Assembly (NCBI GenBank): GCA_024278255.1
Contig: JAJRTP010000555.1
Location: 1-8,489 of the forward strand
Source: Chloroflexota bacterium
Lineage (GTDB): Bacteria > Chloroflexota > Anaerolineae > Promineifilales > Promineifilaceae
DNA length: 8,489 nt
Reading direction: 5' to 3'
A program made the position numbers and the translations under genes. A model generated the notes under the pieces. That model was not told the DNA's origin. It saw nothing but the letters and a program-made list of their open reading frames with translations, and ran no database searches. How positions within the stretch are numbered: the first letter of the stretch is position 1; each line of letters starts with the position of its first letter. Positions 1 through 5,469 of this stretch are shown here, piece by piece.

Positions 1-197
1 ACAAGAAGGATGAGCTGATTTACAATGATGATGGTTCTGTAGACCTCTATTTCGGCGCTGAAGCCCCTGCTGGCAAAGAGAACAACTGGATTCAAACGGT
101 TCCCGGCAAAGCATGGTTTGCCGTGCTGCGCTTCTACGGGCCACTGGAACCTTTCTTTGACCACACCTGGCAACCCGGCGACTTCGAACTGATTTAA
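1..197 (+). CDS. DUF1254/DUF1214 domain protein, C-terminal end (5' truncated by window)
   Basis: The window opens inside a reading frame (codons from base 3) that encodes 64 residues and stops with TAA at 195-197. The visible part matches my knowledge of the DUF1214 domain, the C-terminal half of DUF1254/DUF1214 proteins: a YNDDGS turn, then DLYFG, NNWIQTVPGKAWF, a LRFYGPLEPFF segment and the terminal TWQPGDFELI. In this family the C-terminal domain is a beta-rich, probably exported or periplasmic fold of unknown biochemical function; only that domain can be judged here. A terminator-like hairpin follows directly, so this gene probably ends its own transcription unit and is not part of the transporter pair downstream. 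Family assignment is strong, function is unknown. Confidence 0.88.
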   Translation, partial: KKDELIYNDDGSVDLYFGAEAPAGKENNWIQTVPGKAWFAVLRFYGPLEPFFDHTWQPGDFELI

Positions 198-206
198 CGT
201 AATGAG

Positions 207-240
207 AGTGGTTTAATCTTTAAGATTGAACCACTTTGTT
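207..240 (+). terminator. Rho-independent-like terminator after the DUF1214 gene
   Basis: Bases 207-218 pair with 224-235 as a 12-bp stem with one G-U pair (AGTGGTTTAATC against GATTGAACCACT) and a 5-nt loop. The 3' arm ends in a short T-rich run (TTTGTT, 235-240). It lies 10 nt after the stop codon of the preceding gene. The T-tract is interrupted and the stem is fairly AT-rich, so efficiency is uncertain. The hairpin covers the TTG at 226, which argues against that codon as the start of the next gene. Confidence 0.6.
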
Positions 241-255
241 ATCTGGGATAAGTAT

Positions 256-1113
256 ATGAATGAGCTATTGACTACAATCGCGCAACTGTCTGGACTGGTT
301 TTTGTGGTGGGCAGTATGCTGGCGATGGGATTGAGTTTGACGGTTGCGCAAATTATGCAACCGCTGAAGAACAGGCGGCTGGTGATGTTGGCGTTGGTTG
401 CTAATTTTGTTATTGTGCCGGCGTTGGCTTATGGGATAACGGCCGTAATTCCCGTCACTGAAGGCGCACGCATCGCCTTGATTCTGCTGTCAACAGCGGC
501 GGGCGCGCCCTTTTTGCCCAAATTGGCGCAAGCGGCCAAAGGAGACATGGCTTTTGCCGTCGGCCTGATGGTGTTGCTGATGGTGGTCACGGTTGTTTAT
601 CTGCCCATTGTGCTGCCGTTGCTGCTGACGGGTATAGAAGTGAATCCGTGGGATATTGCCTCGTCTTTGATTATTACGATGTTGATTCCGTTGGGGATTG
701 GGTTGTTTATTAAGGTGCGGTACGCGGAAACGGCGGCGCATTTGCAACCCACCTTCGCCCAGGCATCCAACACCAGTTTGATGCTGATGATGGGCATTTT
801 GCTACTGCTCAATGTGCGCAACATTCTCGCCACTATTGGCACAGGAGTTTTAATTGCGGGAGTCATTTTTATCATCGCTTCTTTTGTGATCGGTTATCTG
901 CTGGGCGGGCCAGGCAAGGACACCAAAGCGGTGTTAGGCTTAGGCACAGGGCAGCGCAATATCGCCGCAGCGATAGTCGTTGCCGCTCAAAACTTCAGCG
1001 ATCCCGATGTGTTGATCACGATTATTGTCATTGCTATTCTTGCTTTGTTTATTTTAATGCCCTTAGGCGGCGAATTGGGTAAACGAAAGATGGCTGAGGA
1101 AACGGCCGTTTAG
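256..1113 (+). CDS. Bile acid:sodium symporter (BASS) family transporter
   Basis: A 285-residue integral membrane protein of about nine or ten helices, the usual length for the BASS family, whose members import organic anions together with Na+. Two family-like features are visible: a kinked-helix segment STAAGAPFLPKLA (about residues 79-91) and the second repeat equivalent GLGTGQRN (about 228-235), followed by an Ala-rich helix. These correspond to the two crossing-helix regions that hold Na+ and substrate in ASBT structures. I chose ATG 256 rather than the in-frame TTG at 226, because the TTG lies in the terminator hairpin and would add a polar MNHFVIWDKY leader. No strong SD is visible before 256. 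The gene ends 10 nt before a CPA1 antiporter gene, suggesting co-transcription and a shared sodium economy. The substrate cannot be predicted; pyruvate, other organic acids or sterol-like anions are all known in the family. Confidence 0.85.
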   Translation: MNELLTTIAQLSGLVFVVGSMLAMGLSLTVAQIMQPLKNRRLVMLALVANFVIVPALAYGITAVIPVTEGARIALILLSTAAGAPFLPKLAQAAKGDMAFAVGLMVLLMVVTVVYLPIVLPLLLTGIEVNPWDIASSLIITMLIPLGIGLFIKVRYAETAAHLQPTFAQASNTSLMLMMGILLLLNVRNILATIGTGVLIAGVIFIIASFVIGYLLGGPGKDTKAVLGLGTGQRNIAAAIVVAAQNFSDPDVLITIIVIAILALFILMPLGGELGKRKMAEETAV

Positions 1114-1123
1114 CGCATAAACA

Positions 1124-2356
1124 ATGGTTATCCTGGGCATATTCGTACTCCTGATATTTGTATATTCTCTCTTCGCCCGCCGGCTGGAAGGGAGCGTTCT
1201 CACCAGCCCGATTATTTTTACGACGGCGGGGATTTTGCTGGGCATCACGCTGCCGCAGCGGAGTATGCAAGTAGCGGCCCATGAAGCTGCCCTTTTTGTG
1301 GCCGAGATCGCCCTGGTTTTGCTGCTGTTTACAGAAGCGGCCAAGGTCGGCTTGCGCAGTTTAGAAAAATTCTTATCCCTTCCCGCGCGGCTGCTCCTGT
1401 TGGCCCTGCCCTTGACGATTTTATTGGGGGCTGTGGTGGCGGTCTTTCTGCTGCCCGACCTGGCCTCATTCTGGGAGGCAGCGATTTTAGCGGTGATTTT
1501 AGCGCCTACAGATGCAGGACTGGGACAGGCCATTGCAGAAAATCCCAAAGTGCCCACCCCCATCCGGCGGGCTTTGAATGTGGAAGCGGGGCTGAATGAT
1601 GGTTTATCCATCCCCTTTTTGATGCTGTTCATCGCCCTGGCTGTATTTGAAAATCCTCTGCAAAACAGCTCTTTCCTGCAATTTATGGGGGAACAAGTCG
1701 GATTTGGCATACTCGTCGGGCTGGCAATTGGGTATGCCGGCGGCTGGCTGGTTAAACAGGCAGACAAACAGGAATGGATGTCGCCGACGCTGGCGCAATT
1801 GAGTTTACCCGCGCTGGCCGTTCTTGCCTGGCTAACGGCCGATTTGGCAGGCGGCAACGGGTTTATTGCTGCTTTTATGGCCGGATTGTCTGCCCGCGCT
1901 GCCTACCAGAATGCCCATTCTATGTCTATTGAGTTCAGCGAAGCTACCGGCCAACTGCTTAATCTGGCCGTATTTTTCCTCTTTGGCATAATAGTAACCA
2001 CGCAATTCCAGCAATTTACACTCCTTCTGCTTCTTTACGCTGTCTTGAGCTTAACTGTGATTCGTATGTTACCGGTAGCGATTAGTATGAGGGGGACAAA
2101 TTTAAGCCAGGCCACTGTTTTATTCATGGGCTGGTTTGGCCCGCGCGGTCTGGCTTCCATTGTGCTGGCTATGGTGTTTCTGGAACAACGAGGGACATTT
2201 CCCGGTAAAGAGTTGATTAAAACGGCCGTATTCCTGACCGTCCTATTGAGCATTTATGCTCACGGTCTCAGCGCCCACCCCGGCATCAAATGGTACGGCC
2301 GTCGCTTAACAATATTGGATTCTGCCGCCCCGGAATTTGAGGGGCAGACAACATAG
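1124..2356 (+). CDS. CPA1-type cation (Na+/H+) antiporter, NhaP-like
   Basis: A 410-residue membrane protein with about 12 hydrophobic helices. Hallmarks of the CPA1 monovalent cation:proton antiporters are present in order: APTD at residues 127-130 (unwound helix 4 equivalent), EAGLND at 154-159 with the Asn-Asp pair N158/D159 typical of electroneutral CPA1 exchangers, GFIAAFMAGL further on, and FGPRGL at 338-343 with the conserved Arg341. There is no long cytoplasmic C-terminal regulatory domain; only about 25 polar residues follow the last helix. The start ATG 1124 has no clear SD; with only 10 nt after the preceding stop it may be translationally coupled. Likely role: expulsion of Na+ (or K+) in exchange for H+, which would recycle Na+ brought in by the adjacent BASS carrier. 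Na+ against K+ preference cannot be read from the sequence. Confidence 0.9.
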   Translation: MVILGIFVLLIFVYSLFARRLEGSVLTSPIIFTTAGILLGITLPQRSMQVAAHEAALFVAEIALVLLLFTEAAKVGLRSLEKFLSLPARLLLLALPLTILLGAVVAVFLLPDLASFWEAAILAVILAPTDAGLGQAIAENPKVPTPIRRALNVEAGLNDGLSIPFLMLFIALAVFENPLQNSSFLQFMGEQVGFGILVGLAIGYAGGWLVKQADKQEWMSPTLAQLSLPALAVLAWLTADLAGGNGFIAAFMAGLSARAAYQNAHSMSIEFSEATGQLLNLAVFFLFGIIVTTQFQQFTLLLLLYAVLSLTVIRMLPVAISMRGTNLSQATVLFMGWFGPRGLASIVLAMVFLEQRGTFPGKELIKTAVFLTVLLSIYAHGLSAHPGIKWYGRRLTILDSAAPEFEGQTT

Positions 2357-2379
2357 CGTAAAAATTGTTTATATACTGA

Positions 2380-2420
2380 ACGATTTTGTGAATTATTCTT
2401 TTACCGATTTACAAAATCGT
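2380..2420. repeat. 15-bp inverted repeat upstream of the SHOCT gene
   Basis: Bases 2380-2389 (ACGATTTTGT) and 2411-2420 (ACAAAATCGT) are perfect inverted copies, and pairing extends inwards to 2394/2406 with two G-U pairs, leaving an 11-nt loop. It sits in the 90-nt gap between the antiporter gene and the SHOCT gene. No T-tract follows, so it is not a classic terminator on the + strand. A weak -10-like TATACT (2372-2377) lies just upstream but lacks a good -35 box. It could be an operator, an mRNA-end stabiliser for the antiporter transcript, or a leader hairpin of the downstream cluster. Confidence 0.5.
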
Positions 2421-2446
2421 CCTATAACAAAAAAGGAGACAAAATC

Positions 2447-2944
2447 ATGGGACGAAGACGTGCAAGACGAAGAGGTGTCCAAGCTGGACGACGTAGAGGA
2501 CGGCGTAGAGGTGTACGCCGCAGAAGCCGCAGAAGACGTAGAAGACGTCGGGTAATATTGGCGGGCGGCATGATTGCTTTGGGATCGGCTGCCATTTATA
2601 AGCTAAGTACAAAAGATGTCGACCGTATAGAAGAAAAAACAGGCAAACCTGCCGAAGAACTGTCCGATGAAGAATTGCAAGCAGTTATCGAAGATTTGCA
2701 AATCCAGATAGATGAATTGTCTGACGCTGATATGGCGGCCATTGATGATGCTGATGCAGCGGCTCAAGCGCAAGCGGCGGCATCGCCACCTGCAACCGCA
2801 ACGCCTGCAACCGCACCACCCGCAGCCGCCCCAGCACAAGCTGACTATGTTGAAGAGCTAAAGAAGTTGGCCGAGTTAAAAGATGCAGGTATTGTCACAG
2901 AAGAAGAATTTGAAGCGAAAAAGAAGCAACTACTTGGCCTGTAA
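2447..2944 (+). CDS. Arg-rich membrane-anchored SHOCT domain protein
   Basis: A 165-residue protein read from ATG 2447 with a strong SD (AAAGGAG, 2432-2438). Domain order: residues 1-35 hold 23 arginines, mostly in triplets and ending in eight consecutive Arg (28-35); 36-51 is one hydrophobic helix (VILAGGMIALGSAAIY); 57-100 is acidic and helical; 104-132 is an Ala/Pro/Gln/Thr linker; 134-164 matches the SHOCT domain (YVEELKKLAELKDAGIVTEEEFEAKKKQLL). SHOCT is a short C-terminal two-helix module found in many unrelated membrane or envelope proteins and thought to mediate oligomerisation or protein contacts. The Arg block should hold the N-terminus in the cytoplasm by the positive-inside rule and could bind nucleic acid, polyphosphate or acidic proteins; this is inference. 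It heads a run of small genes with strong RBSs. SHOCT assignment is strong, cellular role unknown. Confidence 0.87.
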   Translation: MGRRRARRRGVQAGRRRGRRRGVRRRSRRRRRRRRVILAGGMIALGSAAIYKLSTKDVDRIEEKTGKPAEELSDEELQAVIEDLQIQIDELSDADMAAIDDADAAAQAQAAASPPATATPATAPPAAAPAQADYVEELKKLAELKDAGIVTEEEFEAKKKQLLGL

Positions 2945-2949
2945 ACCAG

Positions 2950-2982
2950 AGGTGCAACGCACTTGTGAAGTGCGTTGCACCT
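2950..2982. repeat. Perfect 15-bp hairpin, element family AGGTGCRACGCA (copy 1)
   Basis: Bases 2950-2964 (AGGTGCAACGCACTT) pair perfectly with 2968-2982 around a 3-nt GTG loop. The hairpin begins 6 nt after the SHOCT stop codon and ends 17 nt before the SD (GGAGGT, 3000-3005) of the next gene. The tail is only loosely T-rich (CATTTATTTTA). A second element with nearly the same outer stem lies at 4466-4502, so this looks like a dispersed palindromic element rather than an ordinary terminator, though it could attenuate or stabilise the transcript. Confidence 0.72.
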
Positions 2983-3011
2983 GACAACATTTATTTTACG
3001 GAGGTAAAAAC

Positions 3012-3827
3012 ATGAGTGACGAAAATATAAATGAAGTGCAAGAAACCGCAGAACTCGTTGAGGCTGCGAGTGAATTGGAAGCCGCTGCCGGTATTTCTGA
3101 TGTGGCTGCAGGGCTAGACGATCTGGACGCGGCCGAAGCGGTGGGGGAAGCCAGCCGTGAGGCCCTGGCCAACGCAGCCAGCGACATGACCCGTGGCATT
3201 GATGAAGCTGCCGTAGCCGAGCGCGCTGCGGTTCTGAGCGAAGTCATAGCAGAAGCAGGTGTAGACGATCTGGCCCAGGGCGTGGAAATGCTGGCTGCAT
3301 CCGACGACCTGGAAGTGCAAAGTACGCTGGTCGGCGTCCTGGGCCGGGATGACCTGGACACAGCCATGGCTATATCAGCCATTGCCGGGCAGTTGGAAAC
3401 AGTTGCTTCTGTTGTCGCAGAGTTGGATATGCCGGTGTTAGCCGAATTTCTGGATGAAAAACAGGATGAACTGCATGACCTGGCCGTTGACGAAGTCTTC
3501 AAAGCAGCCGCCATGAAAACGTTAGCAGCGGCCGTTAATGCCAGCGGCACGGAAATTGGCGCCCTGGGTGTCAACGAAATGGCTGAAGGCTTAACACGTC
3601 TGGTTGTGGCTGAGGGCATGGCCGAACGCAGCGATGAATTAGTCGGAGATGCGGCCGTACATATGGCGACCGGGTTGGTGGAAGCGGCAGCGGCTGAAGG
3701 TTTGCAAGACGCTGCCCTGGAATTGGCGGCCGAAGGTATTACGGAAATAGCCGCCGGTTCAGCCGAACTGGGACATGCTGAAGCTCTGGCCGATGTGGCT
3801 GAAGTGTTAGAAGAATCTACAGAATAA
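3012..3827 (+). CDS. Acidic Ala-rich protein of 28-residue helical repeats, unknown function
   Basis: I do not recognise a named family. ATG 3012 has an excellent SD (GGAGGT, 3000-3005). The 271-residue product has about 24% Ala, about 62 Asp/Glu against 9 Lys/Arg, no Cys, no signal peptide and no membrane helix. It carries an internal repeat: a motif [GA]-x-x-[DE]-[LIVM]-x-x-[GA] recurs with its last Gly/Ala at residues 34, 62, 90, 118, 165, 193, 221 and 249. The spacing is exactly 28 except for one step of 47, which probably hides a shortened unit. Examples are GISDVAAG, GVDDLAQG, GVNEMAEG and GITEIAAG, each followed by about 20 residues of amphipathic helix. The likely fold is an all-helical solenoid or elongated helical bundle acting as a soluble scaffold. 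Its neighbours are an Arg-rich SHOCT protein upstream and a LURP-one-like protein downstream, all in one direction. The coding call is secure, the function unknown. Confidence 0.85.
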   Translation: MSDENINEVQETAELVEAASELEAAAGISDVAAGLDDLDAAEAVGEASREALANAASDMTRGIDEAAVAERAAVLSEVIAEAGVDDLAQGVEMLAASDDLEVQSTLVGVLGRDDLDTAMAISAIAGQLETVASVVAELDMPVLAEFLDEKQDELHDLAVDEVFKAAAMKTLAAAVNASGTEIGALGVNEMAEGLTRLVVAEGMAERSDELVGDAAVHMATGLVEAAAAEGLQDAALELAAEGITEIAAGSAELGHAEALADVAEVLEESTE

Positions 3828-3840
3828 GTAATAGGAACAC

Positions 3841-3898
3841 GCAGCCGCGGTAGTCTGACCGCGAAAGCGCGAGGATTGGAATCCTCGGCTACATTTTT
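3841..3898 (+). terminator. Two-hairpin structured element with T-tract (possible terminator)
   Basis: In the 86-nt gap before the LURP-one gene two hairpins stand side by side. CGCGGT (3846-3851) pairs with ACCGCG (3858-3863), and CGAGGAT (3870-3876) pairs with ATCCTCG (3881-3887). The outer ends (CAGCC near 3842 and GGCTA near 3888) could also close both into a three-way junction, with one mismatch. A T5 run (3894-3898) follows, so the second hairpin resembles an intrinsic terminator. Because the SD of the next gene begins at 3900, any termination would have to be partial or regulated for read-through. It might instead be a small mobile palindromic element. Confidence 0.45.
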
Positions 3899-3913
3899 AA
3901 AGGAGCAATAATT

Positions 3914-4450
3914 ATGCGACGCAGACGAGAAAGAAAAGAAGAAAGACGGGAAGGACCAGGCGGCAGCGGCAAAAATCGCTATCAAATGCGCCAGAAAATG
4001 GTCTCTATTGGCGATGATTTCTGGATTCAGAATGAACAAGGCCAGCGGGTCTTCAAAGTTGACGGAAAAGCCTTGCGCATCCGCAATACCCTGAAGTTTG
4101 AAGACGCTCACGGCCAGACGCTGTACCAGATTCAGGAAAAGAAGCTGCGCGTCAAAGACAGTATGGAAGTGGAAGACGCCAGTGGCAAGCGTGCAGCCAT
4201 GGTCAAAAAAGCGATCATCTCTCCCGTGCGGGACCGGTTCACGGTCAAAATTAAAGACGGCCCGGATTTGGAGGTCAAAGGGAATATCCTGGATCACCAA
4301 TACACCATTGGTGAAGGGCGCGACAAAGTGGCCGAAGTCTCCAAGAAATGGTTCCGGGTACGCGACACCTATGGTGTTGAGGTTGATTCAGGACAAGATG
4401 ATTTGTTGATTTTGGCAGTAACGGTGTGTATCGATCAGATGGCACAGTGA
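3914..4450 (+). CDS. LURP-one-related (Tubby C-like fold) protein
   Basis: A 178-residue protein from ATG 3914, with AAGGAG at 3900-3905. Residues 1-22 are highly charged and basic (RRRRERKEERRE, then a Gly-rich GPGGSG). From residue 23 on it matches the LURP-one-related family: RYQMRQKMVSIGDDFWI, a second strand pair VFKVDGKALRIRNTLKFED, repeated GQTLYQIQEKKL and ME-VEDASG units, then an ISPVRDRFTVKI segment and the family-typical hydrophobic C-terminal helix (LLILAVTVCIDQM, about 164-176). The fold is a beta-barrel around that central helix, shared with Tubby and phospholipid scramblases; plant and animal relatives bind or act on membrane lipids, whereas bacterial members are uncharacterised. 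The basic N-terminus would suit contact with an acidic membrane or the acidic repeat protein encoded just upstream (inference). Family confidence is high, function open. Confidence 0.88.
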   Translation: MRRRRERKEERREGPGGSGKNRYQMRQKMVSIGDDFWIQNEQGQRVFKVDGKALRIRNTLKFEDAHGQTLYQIQEKKLRVKDSMEVEDASGKRAAMVKKAIISPVRDRFTVKIKDGPDLEVKGNILDHQYTIGEGRDKVAEVSKKWFRVRDTYGVEVDSGQDDLLILAVTVCIDQMAQ

Positions 4451-4465
4451 CAAAATAAGTAACAA

Positions 4466-4502
4466 AGGTGCGACGCAAATAATTCTAAATTGCGTCGCAC
4501 CT
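4466..4502. repeat. Perfect 13-bp hairpin, element family AGGTGCRACGCA (copy 2)
   Basis: Bases 4466-4478 (AGGTGCGACGCAA) pair perfectly with 4490-4502 around an 11-nt AT-rich loop. The outer 12 bases of the stem differ from copy 1 at 2950 by a single base, and the complementary arm carries the matching change, so pairing is kept in both copies. It ends 3 nt before the SD (AAGGAG, 4506-4511) of the DUF1269 gene, so folding may affect initiation there. No T-tract follows. Confidence 0.72.
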
Positions 4503-4516
4503 ACAAAGGAGAAATT

Positions 4517-5104
4517 ATGTCAAAAGAAGAAAAATATAGTTTTATTGTTGTCAAATACCCGAGTGCTGACACGGCCGAAGCGGCATTAGCCGTTGTGCGT
4601 CAATTAGCAAAGGAAGATGTTGTTAAGTTGAAGGATGCTGTGGCCATTACCAAGAATGAGAAAGGTAAAGTAAAACTGCATCAAACGAAAGATGATTCCG
4701 CGGGCAAAGGCTTTTTGAAGGGTGGCGCGATTGGTATTGTTTTTGGACTGCTCTTTGGTGGGGCGGGTTGGATTGTTGCTGGTGTCGTAGCGGGAACGGC
4801 CGTTGGCATGTTCGACAAAGGGATTAAAGACAAATTGATGAAGGAATTAGGCGAAAACATGTCTTCTGAAGAGTCTGCTTTGGCCGTTCTTATTGAAGAA
4901 GCAGATTGGCAAACATTGCGCGACCGCATGCAAGCAGAAAACTTTAATGGTGAGGTTGTAGTTTCTGAACTGGTTCCTGACCATATGACGGCCGTTGACC
5001 AGTTGACCGAAAATCAGGAAGTTGTTGACGCAATTCCGGAAGAGGTTGATCTTCAAGCAAATACAGATGAAATTACAGCAGATGTCGTTGAAAAAGAAGA
5101 TTAG
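4517..5104 (+). CDS. DUF1269 family glycine-zipper membrane-associated protein
   Basis: A 195-residue protein. I place the start at ATG 4517, 5 nt after AAGGAG. An in-frame TTG at 4490 lies in the hairpin and would make the SD itself coding, so it is rejected. The N-terminal 60 residues form an alpha/beta segment (FIVVKYPSADTAEAALAVVRQL, then DAVAITKNEKGKVKLHQ). Residues 63-100 are a Gly-rich hydrophobic hairpin (KGGAIGIVFGLLFGGAG, then GVVAGTAVGMF) that resembles glycine zippers and should insert in or lie on the membrane. Residues 101-155 include a second alpha/beta segment (SALAVLIEEAD, then GEVVVSEL), and 156-195 is an acidic tail. This layout matches DUF1269, a widespread family often seen near stress or membrane genes, with no known activity. 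It lies between the LURP-one gene and a small membrane protein gene, with a 21-nt gap to the latter. Confidence 0.85.
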   Translation: MSKEEKYSFIVVKYPSADTAEAALAVVRQLAKEDVVKLKDAVAITKNEKGKVKLHQTKDDSAGKGFLKGGAIGIVFGLLFGGAGWIVAGVVAGTAVGMFDKGIKDKLMKELGENMSSEESALAVLIEEADWQTLRDRMQAENFNGEVVVSELVPDHMTAVDQLTENQEVVDAIPEEVDLQANTDEITADVVEKED

Positions 5105-5125
5105 TTAGGATAAGGAGATTTTATC

Positions 5126-5410
5126 ATGTGCTGTATATTTACTGTTTTGTTGTTTTTAGGGCCTCGCGCCGGTATTCTTATTTGGTGGTTACTTAATCCC
5201 GTGCGCTGGAATCTTGCTTTCCAATCTTTTATCTGGCCTCTGTTAGGCTTTTTATTCCTGCCCTGGACAACACTGATGTATGTCGCCGTTGCCCCTGGCG
5301 GCGTCATTGGTTTTGATTGGTTATGGATAGGACTCGCCGTTGTAGCTGACATTGGCATGTACGCTGGTGGCGGTTACGGCAATAAAGATAAGATTCCCAG
5401 TGGAACCTGA
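5126..5410 (+). CDS. Small three-helix membrane protein (94 aa), unknown function
   Basis: ATG 5126 follows AAGGAG (5112-5117) and lies 21 nt after the DUF1269 stop, so the two are probably co-translated. The 94-residue product opens with MCCIFTVLLFLGPRAGILIW and holds three hydrophobic segments (about 3-22, 33-56 and 64-80), joined by a short basic loop with NPVRWN and a PGGVIGFDW turn, and it ends in a Gly-rich polar tail (GGGYGNKDK). The paired Cys2/Cys3, the LGPR motif, many Trp and the Gly/Pro turns look like conserved features rather than random hydrophobic sequence. I know of similar short hypothetical membrane proteins but cannot give a family name. Position suggests it works at the membrane with the four upstream gene products (inference). 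A T6 run follows the stop, but only a 4-bp stem precedes it. Confidence 0.78.
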   Translation: MCCIFTVLLFLGPRAGILIWWLLNPVRWNLAFQSFIWPLLGFLFLPWTTLMYVAVAPGGVIGFDWLWIGLAVVADIGMYAGGGYGNKDKIPSGT

Positions 5411-5419
5411 TTTTTTAGC

Positions 5420-5458
5420 ACCGCCTTTCAGGAAGCTTTCGATTTTCTGGAAGGTGGT
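5420..5458 (+). promoter_or_regulatory. Leader hairpin occluding the SulP ribosome binding site
   Basis: Bases 5420-5431 (ACCGCCTTTCAG) pair with 5447-5458 (CTGGAAGGTGGT) as a 12-bp stem with two G-U pairs and a 15-nt loop. The 3' arm contains the only SD-like sequence before the SulP start (GGAAGGTGG, 5449-5457; ATG at 5470). A folded leader would therefore hide the ribosome site, as in translational switches or sites opened by a bound protein or by temperature. This is read from pairing alone; no known riboswitch fold is recognised. Confidence 0.42.
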
Positions 5459-5469
5459 TAGACTCACTT

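Noticed and set aside
226..255. Upstream TTG start extending the BASS protein by 10 residues
   Set aside because: The TTG lies in the 3' arm of the terminator-like hairpin and adds a polar leader; ATG 256 gives a normal family N-terminus.
1063..1857. 264-codon open frame on the minus strand
   Set aside because: It is antisense to the CPA1 antiporter gene, whose motifs are unambiguous; the minus-strand product is Ser/Ala/Lys-rich with no recognisable domain.
2372..2377. TATACT as a -10 box for the SHOCT cluster
   Set aside because: No acceptable -35 hexamer lies 16-18 nt upstream; kept only as a weak hint. TATAAC at 2423 would place the transcript start inside the SD.
2337..2555. Alternative frame over the Arg-rich region, encoding an acidic D/E-rich peptide
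   Set aside because: It is an out-of-frame reading of purine-rich Arg codons, has no SD, and starts inside the antiporter gene. The SHOCT frame has a strong SD and a recognisable domain.
2996..4300. 434-codon open frame on the minus strand
   Set aside because: It is antisense to the Ala-rich and LURP-one genes. Its Ala/Ser-rich composition follows from the complementary codons, and both + strand genes have SDs and domain or repeat support.
2950..4502. CRISPR-like repeats
   Set aside because: Only two palindromic copies 1.5 kb apart with a gene in between each; no regular spacers.
4490..4516. TTG start for the DUF1269 protein nine residues upstream
   Set aside because: It would translate the hairpin arm and the SD itself; ATG 4517 is ideally spaced from AAGGAG.
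5391..5416. Terminator at the end of the small membrane protein gene (T6 at 5411)
   Set aside because: Only a 4-bp stem (TTCC/GGAA) precedes the T run, too weak to call.
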